A DNA stretch of 64,000 bases, taken from Pseudomonas sp. MWU13-2100 (GTDB lineage: Bacteria > Pseudomonadota > Gammaproteobacteria > Pseudomonadales > Pseudomonadaceae). Both the position numbers and the translations under genes were made by a program. The stretch's first letter is position 1, and the number at the start of each line of letters is the position of its first letter. The stretch lies in NCBI RefSeq assembly GCF_023242365.1, contig NZ_JALLIX010000018.1:50003-114002 (forward strand), in the 5' to 3' direction. This document shows positions 44,010-53,991 of the stretch, in pieces. The notes under the pieces were generated by a model that had not been told where the DNA came from, searched no databases, and saw only the letters and a program-made list of their open reading frames with translations.

Positions 44010-45167
44010 TCAGGCCAGGGCCATTTCAGCGGGCGAGACGATACTGGTCTTGGCTCCGCGCGAACGTTCGGAACTCAGGTAGGCGGCAATCGACTCCTGG
44101 GTCACTTCGCCAAGGAATACCCGCTCGGCGTCCATCACCGGCAGCCACGAACGGTTGAACTCATACATCCGCGACAAAAGGATACGCAGGTGCTCGTCAT
44201 AGACCGCCGTGGCGTTGAACTCGCGCAGGAACTGCGCGCAGGTGCCGCTCTGGCGGTGCAGGTCGCGGCGGCGCACATAACCCAGCGCCTTGTTCCCGGC
44301 GTCGGTGACCACCACGTAGCGCCGATCATGTTCGTCCATCAGTTCCAGGGCCTCGGCCACCGCAGTCTCCGGGCTCACCGAGGGCGCGTTGTCCGCCGCG
44401 TCTTCAGCCTTCACCAGCAACAGGCGCTTGAGGGTGCTGTCCTGGCCGACAAAGCTGCTGACGAATTCGTCGGCCGGATGGGCCAGCAGGGTGTCCGGGT
44501 GGTCGATCTGCAACAGCTTGCCGGCGCGGAAGATGGCGATCTTGTCGCCCAGCTTGATGGCTTCGTCAATGTCGTGGCTGACCATGATCACGGTCTTGTT
44601 CAGCGCCCGCTGCATCTCGAAGAACTCATTCTGGATCATCTCGCGGTTGATCGGGTCGACCGCGCCGAACGGCTCATCCATCAGCAGCAACGGCGCGTCG
44701 GCCGCCAGGGCGCGGATCACACCGATCCGCTGTTGCTGGCCACCGGACAACTCACGCGGGTAACGGTGCAGGTACTGCTTGGGCTCAAGCTTGATCATGC
44801 GCATCAACTCGCGGGCACGGTCGTGGCATTTCTGCTTGTCCCAGCCCAGCAGTTTCGGCACCACCACGATGTTTTCCTCGATGGTCATGTTGGGGAACAG
44901 GCCGATCTGCTGGATCACATAACCGATATTGCGTCGCAGGGTCACTTCGTCCAGGTCGGTGGTGTCTTCGCCGTTGATCAGAATCTTGCCCGAGGTGGGC
45001 TTGATCAGGCGGTTGATCATCTTCAGCGTGGTGCTCTTGCCGCAACCCGAAGGGCCGAGGAATACACAGATCTCGCCTTCGTTGACGGTCAGGCTCACGG
45101 AATCAACGGCGGTGATGGTCTTGCCGTTGCTTTGAAAGGTCTTGGTCAGGTTTTGAAGTTCGATCAT
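44010..45167 (-). CDS. Osmoprotectant ABC transporter, ATP-binding protein
   Basis: 385 residues. The ABC ATPase (residues 1-250) has Walker A GPSGCGKST, signature LSGGQQQR and Walker B LLLMDEPFGAVD with the switch His in VSHDIDEA. The C-terminal 120 residues hold two CBS domains (VSPETAVAEALELMDEHDRRYVVV; LPVMDAERVFLGEVT), the ionic-strength sensor of OpuC/OpuA-type importers. Likely substrates are betaine, choline or carnitine. The ATG at 45167 overlaps the permease gene upstream by four bases. Confidence 0.9.
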   Translation of the reverse strand: MIELQNLTKTFQSNGKTITAVDSVSLTVNEGEICVFLGPSGCGKSTTLKMINRLIKPTSGKILINGEDTTDLDEVTLRRNIGYVIQQIGLFPNMTIEENIVVVPKLLGWDKQKCHDRARELMRMIKLEPKQYLHRYPRELSGGQQQRIGVIRALAADAPLLLMDEPFGAVDPINREMIQNEFFEMQRALNKTVIMVSHDIDEAIKLGDKIAIFRAGKLLQIDHPDTLLAHPADEFVSSFVGQDSTLKRLLLVKAEDAADNAPSVSPETAVAEALELMDEHDRRYVVVTDAGNKALGYVRRRDLHRQSGTCAQFLREFNATAVYDEHLRILLSRMYEFNRSWLPVMDAERVFLGEVTQESIAAYLSSERSRGAKTSIVSPAEMALA

Positions 45168-45817
45168 TTGAGTAGTCCTTTTGGAGTCAGCGTGCGTTGC
45201 AGCCATTGCAGGAGCAGATCGGCGGCGATGGCCAGGAGGCTGACCAGGACGGCGCCGACAATCAGCATCGACATGTCGCTGCGGCTGATGGCCGCCAGAA
45301 TCAGCACCCCCAGGCCGCCGGCGCCGATGGTGGCGGCGATGGTCATGACACCGATGTTCATCACCACGGCGGTGCGCACACCGGCGAGGATCACCGGCAC
45401 CGCGATAGGCAGCTCGACCATGCGCAGGCGCTGACTGAAGGTCATGCCGATGCCGCGCGCGGCTTCGCGAATACCCGGCTCGACACCGGTCAGGGCCAGG
45501 TAGGTGTTGCGCATGATCGGCAACAGGGAATAGAGGAATACCGCGCTGATCGCCGGCAGCGGTCCCAACCCTTGGCCGAATCTGGAGTAGAACGGCAGCA
45601 GCAGGCCGAACAGGGCGATGGACGGCACGGTCAGCAGTACGGTGGCGCTGGCTTGCAGTGGCCCGGCCAGTGTGGGAAAACGGGTCATCAGCACGCCCAG
45701 GGGTACGCCGACGACAATCGCGAGAATGACGGCGATGCCCACCAGGGTGATGTGCTGCCAGGTCAGGTGCAGGACTTGTGCCCAGTCAAGATGGGAAAAG
45801 GCGTTGAGAAATTCCAT
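45164..45817 (-). CDS. Osmoprotectant ABC transporter, permease (second)
   Basis: 217-residue inner-membrane permease with about five to six segments and the EAA loop GIREAARGIGMTFSQRLRMVELP. It pairs with the permease at 46741. The gene lies nine bases after the binding-protein gene and overlaps the ATPase gene. Confidence 0.9.
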   Translation of the reverse strand: MEFLNAFSHLDWAQVLHLTWQHITLVGIAVILAIVVGVPLGVLMTRFPTLAGPLQASATVLLTVPSIALFGLLLPFYSRFGQGLGPLPAISAVFLYSLLPIMRNTYLALTGVEPGIREAARGIGMTFSQRLRMVELPIAVPVILAGVRTAVVMNIGVMTIAATIGAGGLGVLILAAISRSDMSMLIVGAVLVSLLAIAADLLLQWLQRTLTPKGLLK

Positions 45818-45826
45818 GTCTTCTCC

Positions 45827-46720
45827 TCAGTTGATCGGATGTTGGCGCAGAAACTCGGCGGCCACGGCGGAGGGGCTTTCATGGTCGACATCGACCCGCG
45901 CATTCAGCTCGCGCATGGTGTCGTTGTCGAACAGCGCCGCCAGTGGCTTGAGATCGGCGGCCAATTGCGGATGGGCGTCTAAATAGACCTGACGCACCAC
46001 GGGGGCGGCGGTGTAGTCCGGGAAGTAATGCTTGTCGTCTTCCAGCAGCTTCAATTTAAAGGCGTTGAGGCGGCCGTCGGTGGTGTAGACCAGCCCGGCA
46101 AACACCTGGCCGTTGCGCAGGGCCGTATAGACCAGGCCGGCGTCCATCTGCCGGGTGTTCTTGCGGGTCAGGTTCATCCGGTACAACTTGACCATGCCGG
46201 CCATGCCGTCGGAACGGTTGGCGAACTCGGTGTCCAGGGCCACCAGGCGGTTTTCCCGGCTGTCTTCGGCCAGTGCCCGGGTCAGGTCGCTGATGCTGTT
46301 GATCTGCGGATATTGCTTGGCCACCTGCTCCGGCAGGGACAGGGCATAGGTGTTGCTGAACTTCGACGGCGCCAGCCAGACCAAGCCTTTTTTGGCGTCG
46401 AGCTCCTTGACCCGGGCGTAGGACTGTTCGCTGTCGAGTTTCTCGTCGACATGGTTGTAGGCCACCAGCGACACGCCGGTATATTCCCAGATCAGGTCCA
46501 GTTGCCCGCTTTCCTGGGCGCTGCGCGCCAGGTTGCTGCCCAGTCCGCCGGTCACCTGGGGATCATAGCCCCTGGTGCGCAGGTACTGGGCGGTGATTTC
46601 CGCCAGCAGGGTCTGTTCGGTGAACACCCGGGCGCCGATGCGGATCAAGGGTTTTTCAGCGGCTTGGGCGAATCCCGCGGACAGCAGGACGCAGACCAGT
46701 ATCACAGTCAGTCTTTTCAT
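45827..46720 (-). CDS. Osmoprotectant ABC transporter, substrate-binding protein
   Basis: 297 residues with a cleavable signal peptide (MKRLTVILVCVLLSAGFAQA|AEKP). It belongs to the OpuAC/OsmX group for quaternary amines; visible family motifs are IGARVFTEQTLLAEI, GSNLARSAQESGQLDLIWEYTG and AGLVYTTDGRL. The signal lacks a lipobox, so it is a free periplasmic protein. It stands between the two permease genes of the same operon. Confidence 0.9.
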   Translation of the reverse strand: MKRLTVILVCVLLSAGFAQAAEKPLIRIGARVFTEQTLLAEITAQYLRTRGYDPQVTGGLGSNLARSAQESGQLDLIWEYTGVSLVAYNHVDEKLDSEQSYARVKELDAKKGLVWLAPSKFSNTYALSLPEQVAKQYPQINSISDLTRALAEDSRENRLVALDTEFANRSDGMAGMVKLYRMNLTRKNTRQMDAGLVYTALRNGQVFAGLVYTTDGRLNAFKLKLLEDDKHYFPDYTAAPVVRQVYLDAHPQLAADLKPLAALFDNDTMRELNARVDVDHESPSAVAAEFLRQHPIN

Positions 46721-46740
46721 ATCGATTCCTTTGCCGAGCC

Positions 46741-47457
46741 TTAAGACGTGCGCAACCCGCGCTCCAGCCAGAGGCGGCTGGTCATGGTCACCAGGCCGTC
46801 GAGCAGCAAGGCCAGCAGCGCGGTGCAGGCGGCGCCGAGCAGCAGTTGCGGCTGATTGTTCAGGGCGATGCCGGGGAAGATCAGGCTGCCCAGGCTGTTG
46901 GCACCGATCAGGAACGCCAGGGGCGCGGTACCGACGTTTATCGCCAGGGCCACGCGCACGCCACCGATGATGATCGGTACGGCATTGGGTAGTTCTACCC
47001 GCCAGAGCACTTGACGCGGGGTCATACCGATGCCGACGGCGGCTTCTTTCAGGGAGCCCTGGACGTTTTTCAGGCCTTCGTAGGTGTTGCGCACGATAGG
47101 CAGCAAGGAGGCAAGGAACAGGGCAAGGATCGCCGGGCCGCTGCCAATGCCCAGTACGCCGAGGGCGATGGCCAGTACGGCCAGGGGCGGGACGGTGTTA
47201 CCGATATTGAAGATCTGCATGAAGCGTTCCGCCCGCCCGACCCTGTTCGGTCGGCTCAGCAGGATACCGGCGGGAATCCCTACGATCAGGGCGGCAAGCA
47301 TGGAGACAAGAACCAGAATCAGGTGCGCTTGCAGGTAAAACAGCAAATCGTCGCGGTACAGTTCGATCGTGTTGATGCCAATCCAGTGGACCAGCAGGGC
47401 CAGGAGAGCGACGACAACCACTCCTCCTATCAGCCCTTTGCCATAGCGAATAGCCAC
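46741..47457 (-). CDS. Osmoprotectant ABC transporter, permease (first)
   Basis: 238-residue permease, first gene of a four-gene minus-strand operon (permease, binding protein, permease, ATPase). It has the EAA motif LKEAAVGIGMTPRQVLWRVELPNAVPII. The start is a GTG at 47457 preceded by AAGGAG at a good distance. Similar to the other permease but longer at the N-terminus. Confidence 0.9.
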   Translation of the reverse strand: MAIRYGKGLIGGVVVVALLALLVHWIGINTIELYRDDLLFYLQAHLILVLVSMLAALIVGIPAGILLSRPNRVGRAERFMQIFNIGNTVPPLAVLAIALGVLGIGSGPAILALFLASLLPIVRNTYEGLKNVQGSLKEAAVGIGMTPRQVLWRVELPNAVPIIIGGVRVALAINVGTAPLAFLIGANSLGSLIFPGIALNNQPQLLLGAACTALLALLLDGLVTMTSRLWLERGLRTS

Positions 47458-47796
47458 AGGCAGACTCCTTTTTTCTGTCGGCGAACACCGCTTCGTGTGG
47501 CAATGCCATTCCTGGCCGCCGAAGAAAGTGTTCGCGAAATGCAGCTCGCCACTGCCGGCAAAGCGGCAGGCGGTCGGGCCATAAGCGCAGCCTCGTCAGG
47601 CTGACTTGCTGGTATTTCAGCCCCTGTTACGAGTCAGGTAGCAGGGGAGTGGACGCCTCCACCTTTTAAAAGGTTCCATAATTGGCAGCTTTTAGCCACC
47701 CTGGAAATCACGGCAAGCGGGTGAGCGGTGGTCCGTGGACCTCGGTTTGCGCTATACTCGCCGCCCTTTTTTGACTCACCTGCCAGGCGATTTCCC
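47458..47796. other. Divergent region between the osmoprotectant operon and prfC
   Basis: 339 bases without a gene. Visible are a palindrome CCTTTTAAAAGG (47662-47673), a short hairpin GTGGA/TCCAC before it, and TATACT at 47753-47758 as a possible -10 element for prfC. No clear -35 sequence goes with it. Confidence 0.5.
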
Positions 47797-49380
47797 ATGA
47801 CCCACCAGGCCGCCGAAGTCGCGAAACGCCGCACTTTCGCCATTATTTCCCACCCCGATGCCGGTAAAACCACCATCACCGAGAAGCTCCTGCTGATGGG
47901 CAAGGCGATCGCGGTGGCCGGCACGGTGAAATCCCGTAAATCCGACCGCCATGCCACCTCCGACTGGATGGAAATGGAAAAACAACGGGGTATCTCGATT
48001 ACCACGTCGGTCATGCAGTTCCCGTATCGCGAGCACATGATCAACCTGCTCGACACCCCGGGCCACGAAGACTTCTCCGAAGACACCTACCGCACCCTGA
48101 CCGCGGTCGACTCGGCGCTGATGGTCCTCGACGGCGGTAAGGGTGTCGAGCCACGGACCATCGCCCTGATGGATGTCTGCCGCCTGCGCGACACGCCTAT
48201 CGTCAGCTTTATCAACAAGCTCGACCGGGACATTCGTGATCCGATCGAACTGCTCGACGAGATCGAAGCCGTCCTGAAAATCAAGGCCGCGCCGATCACC
48301 TGGCCGATCGGTTGCTACCGCGATTTCAAGGGCGTGTACCACCTGGCCGACGACTACATCATTGTCTACACCGCCGGTCACGGGCATGAACGCACCGATG
48401 TGAAAATCATCGAGAAGCTCGACTCCGACGAAGCCCGCGCTCACCTGGGTGACGAGTACGATCGGTTTGTCGACCAACTGGAGCTGGTGCAGGGCGCCTG
48501 CCACGAGTTCAACCGCCAGGAGTTCCTCGACGGTCAACTGACCCCGGTGTTCTTCGGCACCGCCCTGGGCAACTTCGGTGTCGACCATGTGCTGGACGCG
48601 GTGGTCGATTGGGCACCGATGCCTCTGGCTCGCGTCGCCAACGAGCGTACCGTGGAGCCGGTGGAAGAGAAGTTCAGCGGTTTCGTGTTCAAGATCCAGG
48701 CGAACATGGACCCCAAGCACCGCGACCGGATCGCTTTTATGCGCATCTGTTCGGGCAAGTACGACAAGGGCATGAAAATGCGCCATGTGCGGACCGGCAA
48801 GGATGTGCGCATCGGTGATGCGCTGACGTTCTTCTCCTCCGAGCGCGAGCAGTTGGAAGAGGCCTACGCCGGCGACATCATCGGGTTGCATAACCACGGC
48901 ACCATCCAGATCGGCGACACCTTTACCGAAGGCGAGGCCCTGGGCTTCACCGGTATTCCGCACTTCGCCCCGGAACTGTTCCGTCGCGTGCGCCTGCGTG
49001 ACCCGCTCAAGTCCAAGCAACTGCGTCAGGGCTTGCAGCAGTTGGCGGAAGAGGGCGCGACCCAGGTGTTCTTCCCCGAGCGCAGCAACGACATCATCCT
49101 CGGCGCGGTCGGTGTGCTGCAGTTCGATGTGGTCGCCAGCCGCTTGAAAGAGGAATACAAGGTCGAGTGCTCGTATGAGCCGATCACCGTGTGGTCGGCG
49201 CGCTGGATTGATTGCAGCGACAAGAAGAAGCTTGATGAGCTGCGGGTCAAGGCTGTGGAAAACCTCGCATTGGACGGCGGCGGTCACCTGACCTACCTGG
49301 CGCCGACCCGGGTCAACCTGGCGCTGATGGAAGAGCGCTGGCCGGACGTGAAATTCCGCGCAACCCGCGAACATCACTAA
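47797..49380 (+). CDS. prfC: Peptide chain release factor 3
   Basis: 527-residue GTPase that removes RF1/RF2 from ribosomes after termination. G motifs are in order: SHPDAGKTT (G1), the switch with [23 protein letters not shown] (G3), NKLDRD (G4). Domains II and III follow ([39 protein letters not shown]). The length is exactly that of the family. The Shine-Dalgarno is weak (CAGGCGA). Confidence 0.96.
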   Translation: MTHQAAEVAKRRTFAIISHPDAGKTTITEKLLLMGKAIAVAGTVKSRKSDRHATSDWMEMEKQRGISITTSVMQFPYREHMINLLDTPGHEDFSEDTYRTLTAVDSALMVLDGGKGVEPRTIALMDVCRLRDTPIVSFINKLDRDIRDPIELLDEIEAVLKIKAAPITWPIGCYRDFKGVYHLADDYIIVYTAGHGHERTDVKIIEKLDSDEARAHLGDEYDRFVDQLELVQGACHEFNRQEFLDGQLTPVFFGTALGNFGVDHVLDAVVDWAPMPLARVANERTVEPVEEKFSGFVFKIQANMDPKHRDRIAFMRICSGKYDKGMKMRHVRTGKDVRIGDALTFFSSEREQLEEAYAGDIIGLHNHGTIQIGDTFTEGEALGFTGIPHFAPELFRRVRLRDPLKSKQLRQGLQQLAEEGATQVFFPERSNDIILGAVGVLQFDVVASRLKEEYKVECSYEPITVWSARWIDCSDKKKLDELRVKAVENLALDGGGHLTYLAPTRVNLALMEERWPDVKFRATREHH

Positions 49381-49693
49381 GGCTTTTCCCGCGGTAGTTC
49401 TTGCCGCCCCCATAAAAATCCGCGGCCTCGGCTGCGGATTTTTTATGGGCGCTGCAAAAAATCGAGGTCTGACGCGGGCCCCCCTTGTAGGCGCCAAGAC
49501 GGGCAGTCGAAAGGGCTTTTATGGCTTTTGAGACTAATTGTAATTCAGAATAATTCTATCGCCAGCCAACAGTTTTCATCTGGCCAGTATGGAAAAGTCC
49601 GTTCAACGGGTTTAGGTTCAGACAGGTTGTGATCGGCTTCTTGAAGTCGGCTGCAAGGTGCTGGTGACTTATCCACAGAGGGACGGAGCGACG
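49381..49693. other. Intergenic region behind prfC
   Basis: 313 bases. The first part is the prfC terminator. The AT-rich stretch near 49530-49560 may contain the promoter of the small exported protein, but no clear boxes can be named. Confidence 0.5.
49411..49447. terminator. Terminator of prfC
   Basis: CATAAAAATCCGC and GCGGATTTTTTATG pair around GGCCTCGGCT, with T runs on both strands. 30 bases after the stop codon. Confidence 0.9.
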
Positions 49694-49918
49694 ATGAAAA
49701 TTCTTCAACGCGGCGTACTACTGATCAAGGTGCTGGTGCTGTTGATGGTGGGGGCTTCAAGTGCCTGGGCCAGTAATGCGGTATCGGATCATGGGGCGGT
49801 TTCTCCTTCGAAATCCGCGGTGCAGGCGCTTTATGCCGATGACACCGAGAAAAAAGCCGATCCCGGTCAGGATGATCAGGGCGATGACAGCGGTGATGAT
49901 GGTGACAGCGATGACTGA
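49694..49918 (+). CDS. Small exported acidic protein
   Basis: 74 residues. The first 29 form a signal peptide (MKILQRGVLLIKVLVLLMVGASSAWA|SNAV). The mature part of about 45 residues is unstructured and ends in a strongly acidic Asp/Gly tail with about a dozen Asp in the last 20 residues, which could bind calcium or other divalent cations. GGACGGAG stands before the ATG. Not recognised; no partner gene nearby. A convincing terminator follows. Confidence 0.6.
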   Translation: MKILQRGVLLIKVLVLLMVGASSAWASNAVSDHGAVSPSKSAVQALYADDTEKKADPGQDDQGDDSGDDGDSDD

Positions 49919-49935
49919 CTCGCACAAATGAAAAA

Positions 49936-49976
49936 GCCTCTTGCGCCCAGCGGCTAACGCGCTTGACGCAAGAGGC
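49936..49976 (-). terminator. Terminator of the dpp operon
   Basis: GCCTCTTGCG and CGCAAGAGGC form a perfect 10-bp stem; on the minus strand the T run (complement of AAAAA at 49931-49935) follows. It lies 57 bases after the dppF stop. Confidence 0.75.
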
Positions 49977-49991
49977 CCTACTACCGTTTTC

Positions 49992-50024
49992 AGCGCTCTC
50001 GCTTACTCAGGAGAGCGCTTTTTT
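49992..50024 (+). terminator. Terminator of the small exported protein gene
   Basis: AGCGCTCTC and GAGAGCGCT pair over 9 bp around ten bases, then six T on the plus strand. Confidence 0.8.
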
Positions 50025-50032
50025 GTTGCCTG

Positions 50033-51004
50033 TCAGCCGAGGAATTGCTCCGCGTAATGGCAGGCCACCTGCCGCGAATCGAGCTCGCGCAAGGCCGGCT
50101 CTTCCGTGCTGCAGCGCTCGGTGGCATACGGGCAGCGCTTGTGGAAGGCGCAGCCGGACGGCGGGTTGAGCGGGTTGGGCAGTTCACCGGCGATCTTGAT
50201 CTTCGGTTTCAACGGGTCCGGGTGGATCGCCGGTGTCGCCGAGAGCAGGGCCTGGGTGTACGGGTGCAGGGGACGGGCATAGATGTCTTCCTTCGGGCCC
50301 ATTTCCACCGGCCGGCCGAGGTACATCACCAGCACCTGGTCGGCGACGTGACGGACCACCGCCAGGTTGTGGGAGATGAACACGTAGGCGGTGTTGAACT
50401 GTTGCTGCAGATCCATGAACAGGTTCAGCACCTGGGCCTGGATCGACACGTCCAGCGCCGAGGTCGGTTCATCCGCCACCAGCACTTTCGGTTGCAGCAT
50501 CATTGCCCGCGCCAGGGCGATACGCTGGCGCTGGCCGCCGGAGAACATGTGCGGGTAGCGATGATAGTGCTCGGGGCGCAAGCCGACCTGCTTCATCATC
50601 GCCTGGACTTTCTCGCGGCGTTCGGCGGCGGACAGCTTGGTGTTGATCAGCAGTGGTTCGCCCAACTGGTCGCCGATCTTCTGCCGCGGATTGAGCGATG
50701 CGTAGGGGCTCTGGAACACCATCTGCACGTCTTTGCGCAGTTGCTTGCGCTGGGCCTTGTTGGCGCCGGCGACTTCCTGGCCGGCGATTTTCAGCGAGCC
50801 GGACGACGGCTCCTCGATCAGCGTCAGGGCCCGGGCCAGGGTCGACTTGCCGCAACCTGACTCACCCACTACGGCGAGGGTCTTGCCGGCTTCCAGTTCG
50901 AACGACACGCCATTGAGGGCGCGCACCAGCGCATGGCCCTTGAACAGGCCACGGGAGACTTCGTAGTGACGGGTGAGGTCGCGGGCGGTAAGAACGACGG
51001 CCAT
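50033..51004 (-). CDS. dppF: Dipeptide ABC transporter, ATP-binding protein DppF
   Basis: 323-residue ATPase on the inner face of the membrane. Walker A GESGCGKST, signature FSGGQRQR, Walker B VLVADEPTSALD and switch His in ISHNLAVV. The C-terminal oligopeptide-transporter tail has the cysteine pattern CAFHKRCPYATERC. The start ATG shares a base with the dppD stop, giving coupling. Last gene of the cluster. Confidence 0.95.
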   Translation of the reverse strand: MAVVLTARDLTRHYEVSRGLFKGHALVRALNGVSFELEAGKTLAVVGESGCGKSTLARALTLIEEPSSGSLKIAGQEVAGANKAQRKQLRKDVQMVFQSPYASLNPRQKIGDQLGEPLLINTKLSAAERREKVQAMMKQVGLRPEHYHRYPHMFSGGQRQRIALARAMMLQPKVLVADEPTSALDVSIQAQVLNLFMDLQQQFNTAYVFISHNLAVVRHVADQVLVMYLGRPVEMGPKEDIYARPLHPYTQALLSATPAIHPDPLKPKIKIAGELPNPLNPPSGCAFHKRCPYATERCSTEEPALRELDSRQVACHYAEQFLG

Positions 51005-51972
51005 TACGCCACCTCCTGGTTCAGCGGGAAGAAGCATCGGGCAAGGCTGTTGGCTTTCGGGTCCAGGCTCGGACGCTGCTGCCGACAGCTTTCCTGCACA
51101 TAGGGGCAGCGCGGCGACAGCAGGCAACCCACCGGCCGGTCATAACGCCCGGGGACGATGCCCGGCAGGGTCGACAGGCGCTCGGCCCCCAGGCTGTGCT
51201 CCGGAATCGCCTTGAGCAGGGCTTCGCTGTACGGATGCGCCGGTACATCGAACAAGCCCGGCACCATGCCGACTTCCACGGCTTGGCCGGCGTACATCAC
51301 GCAGACCCGCTGGGCGGTTTCGGCAACGACCGCGAGGTCGTGGGTGATCAGCACCAGGCCCATGTTCTGCTCTTGTTGCAGGCTGAGCAGCAGGTCCATG
51401 ATCTGCGCCTGGATGGTCACGTCCAGGGCGGTGGTCGGTTCGTCGGCGATCAGCAACTTGGGTTCGCCGGCAATCGCCATGGCGATCGCGACGCGCTGGC
51501 TCATGCCGCCGGACAGTTGGTGCGGGTAGGCGTCCATGCGGCTGGCGGCGCCGGGGATCTCGACTTTTTCCAGCAGTTCGATGGCACGTTTGCGTGCCGC
51601 CTTGCCGGACATCTTCAGGTGCAGACGGAGTACTTCCTCGATCTGGAAACCCACGGTGTAGCTGGGGTTCAGCGCGGTCATCGGGTCCTGGAAAACCATT
51701 GCCAGGTCCTTGCCGACCACTTGCCGGCGCTGGCGGGCGCTGAGCTTGAGCATGTCCTTGCCGTCGAAGCGCAAGGCGTCGGCGGTGACAATGCCAGGGT
51801 GCTCGATCAGGCCCATCAGCGCCATCATGGTCACGGATTTACCCGAACCCGACTCGCCAACAATGGCCAGGACTTCGCCCTTGTCCACGCTGATGTCGAG
51901 GCCGTCGACCACCGGCACAGCGGTTGTGTCGCCGAAGCGAACGTTGAGATTCTTGATTTCTAGCAGTGACAT
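51004..51972 (-). CDS. dppD: Dipeptide ABC transporter, ATP-binding protein DppD
   Basis: 322-residue ATPase partner of DppF. Walker [10 protein letters not shown], signature LSGGMSQR, Walker [13 protein letters not shown], switch His in [10 protein letters not shown] and the C-terminal [14 protein letters not shown]. It lies ten bases downstream of dppC. Confidence 0.95.
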   Translation of the reverse strand: MSLLEIKNLNVRFGDTTAVPVVDGLDISVDKGEVLAIVGESGSGKSVTMMALMGLIEHPGIVTADALRFDGKDMLKLSARQRRQVVGKDLAMVFQDPMTALNPSYTVGFQIEEVLRLHLKMSGKAARKRAIELLEKVEIPGAASRMDAYPHQLSGGMSQRVAIAMAIAGEPKLLIADEPTTALDVTIQAQIMDLLLSLQQEQNMGLVLITHDLAVVAETAQRVCVMYAGQAVEVGMVPGLFDVPAHPYSEALLKAIPEHSLGAERLSTLPGIVPGRYDRPVGCLLSPRCPYVQESCRQQRPSLDPKANSLARCFFPLNQEVA

Positions 51973-51982
51973 GGGAATCTCC

Positions 51983-52894
51983 TCAGGCGGCGTTCTTGAG
52001 TTTCGGGTCCAGCGCATCGCGCAGGCCGTCGCCCATCAGGTTGATTGCCAGCACGCTGAGCAAAATGGTCAGGCCGGGCAGGCTGACGACCCACCAGGCG
52101 CGCTCGATATAGTCGCGGGCCGAGGCCAGCATGGTGCCCCACTCCGGGGTCGGCGGTTGTACGCCAAGGCCGAGGAAACCGAGGGCGGCGGCATCGAGGA
52201 TCGCCGAGGAGAAACTCAGGGTGGCCTGGACGATCAGCGGCGCCATGCAGTTGGGCAGCACGGTGATGAACATCAGGCGCGGCAGGCTGGCACCGGCCAG
52301 ACGTGCGGCGGTGACGTAGTCACGGTTCAGCTCGCCCATCACCGCGGCGCGGGTCAGGCGTACATAGGACGGCAACGAGACGATGGCGATGGCGATCACG
52401 GTGTTGATCAGGCCCGGGCCGAGGATGGCGACAATCGCCACGGCCAGCAGCAGCGAGGGCAGGGCCAGCATGATGTCCATCAGGCGCATGATGGTCGGGC
52501 CGAGGATGCGCGGGAAGAAGCCGGCCAGCAGGCCCATGAAGATGCCCGGGATCAGCGACATCACCACCGAGGACAGGCCGATCAGCAGCGACAGGCGCGA
52601 ACCGTGGATCAGCCGCGAAAGCAGGTCGCGGCCCAGTTCGTCGGTGCCCAGCAGGTATTGGATCTGACCGCCGGCAAGCCACGACGGTGGGGTCAGCAGG
52701 GCTTCGCGGAACTGTTCGCTCGGGTCGTGCGGGGCGACCCAGGGCGCGAAGATCGCGCAGAACACCACCAGCGACATGAACAGCAGGCCGGCGACGGCGC
52801 CTTTGTTCTTGGCGAAGTGTTGCCAGAATTCCTTGTACGGAGAGGGGTAGAGCAGGCTTTGATCGACGGTGGTCGAAGCGATAGTAGTACTCAT
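51983..52894 (-). CDS. dppC: Dipeptide ABC transporter, permease DppC
   Basis: 303-residue permease. A cytoplasmic N-terminus (about 40 residues) leads into the first segment [24 protein letters not shown], and the EAA loop is [22 protein letters not shown]. The ATG at 52894 was chosen because the extra upstream residues overlap dppB and look unlike the family. Confidence 0.95.
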   Translation of the reverse strand: MSTTIASTTVDQSLLYPSPYKEFWQHFAKNKGAVAGLLFMSLVVFCAIFAPWVAPHDPSEQFREALLTPPSWLAGGQIQYLLGTDELGRDLLSRLIHGSRLSLLIGLSSVVMSLIPGIFMGLLAGFFPRILGPTIMRLMDIMLALPSLLLAVAIVAILGPGLINTVIAIAIVSLPSYVRLTRAAVMGELNRDYVTAARLAGASLPRLMFITVLPNCMAPLIVQATLSFSSAILDAAALGFLGLGVQPPTPEWGTMLASARDYIERAWWVVSLPGLTILLSVLAINLMGDGLRDALDPKLKNAA

Positions 52895-52904
52895 GATCTT
52901 GATC

Positions 52905-53915
52905 TCAGCGCTGGTGACGGATGCGTGGATTGACAAGGCCGTAGAGGATGTCCACGACGAAATTGACCACAATCACCAGGCAGGCGATTAACAGGATGCC
53001 GTTTTGCACGACGGGATAGTCCCGGGCGCCGATGGCTTCAATCAGCCATTTGCCGATCCCGGGCCAGGAGAAGATGGTTTCGGTCAGTACGGCGCCGGCC
53101 AGCAGGGTGCCGACTTGCAGGCCGACCACGGTCAGTACCGGGATCAGCGCGTTGCGCAGACCGTGGACGAATACCACGCGCGCCGGCGACAGACCCTTGG
53201 CCCGGGCGGTACGGATGTAGTCTTCACGCAGCACTTCGAGCATCGAGGAACGGGTCATCCGGGCGATCACCGCCAACGGGATGGTGCCCAGCACGATGGC
53301 CGGCAGGATCAGGTGGTGCAGCGCATCCCAGAACGCGTCGGGCTGGTCGCTGAGCAGGGTGTCGATCAGCATGAAGCCGGTTCTCGGCTCGATGTCGTAG
53401 AGCAGGTCGATGCGTCCGGACACCGGGGTCCAGCCCAGGCTCACGGAGAAGAACATGATGAGGATCAGGCCCCACCAGAAGATCGGCATCGAATAGCCGG
53501 CCAGGGAGATTCCCATCACCCCATGGTCGAACAGGGACCCTCGCTTGAGGGCGGCGATCACCCCGGCGAGCAATCCGAGGACGCCGGCGAACAGCAGGGC
53601 GGCCATGGACAACTCCAGGGTGGCCGGGAACAGCGTGGTGAACTCGGTCCACACGCTGGTGCGGGTACGCAGGGACTCGCCGAGGTCGCCGTGGGCGAGC
53701 TTGCCGACGTAGTCGATGTACTGGGCATAAAGCGGCTTGTTAAGACCGAGGCGTTCCATCGCCTGGGCGTGCATTTCCGGGTCGACCCGGCGCTCGCCCA
53801 TCATGACTTCCACGGGATCGCCCGGGATCATGCGAATCAACGCGAAAGTCAGCAACGTGATGCCGAAGAACGTGGGGATCAGCAACCCCAGTCGGCGGGC
53901 AATAAAACTAAACAT
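52905..53915 (-). CDS. dppB: Dipeptide ABC transporter, permease DppB
   Basis: 336-residue permease with the family start MFSFIARRLGLLIPTFFGITLLTF, the periplasmic loop with PGDPVEVMMG, and the EAA loop YIRTARAKGLSPARVVFVHGLRNAL. First of the four inner-membrane and ATPase genes dppBCDF, 76 bases after a binding-protein gene and separated from it by a hairpin. Confidence 0.95.
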   Translation of the reverse strand: MFSFIARRLGLLIPTFFGITLLTFALIRMIPGDPVEVMMGERRVDPEMHAQAMERLGLNKPLYAQYIDYVGKLAHGDLGESLRTRTSVWTEFTTLFPATLELSMAALLFAGVLGLLAGVIAALKRGSLFDHGVMGISLAGYSMPIFWWGLILIMFFSVSLGWTPVSGRIDLLYDIEPRTGFMLIDTLLSDQPDAFWDALHHLILPAIVLGTIPLAVIARMTRSSMLEVLREDYIRTARAKGLSPARVVFVHGLRNALIPVLTVVGLQVGTLLAGAVLTETIFSWPGIGKWLIEAIGARDYPVVQNGILLIACLVIVVNFVVDILYGLVNPRIRHQR

Positions 53916-53955
53916 CGTGTGGTGTACCTCATCAGCCGGTTAGGCGTGCTCATCA

Positions 53956-53973
53956 GTACCCGGGGTCGGGTAC
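53956..53973 (-). other. Hairpin between the binding-protein gene and dppB
   Basis: GTACCCG and CGGGTAC pair perfectly around GGGT. There is no T run, so it may stabilise the binding-protein mRNA and lower dppB expression relative to it, as known for other binding-protein operons. Confidence 0.55.
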
Positions 53974-53991
53974 CGACGAGCGTTTGTTGTT

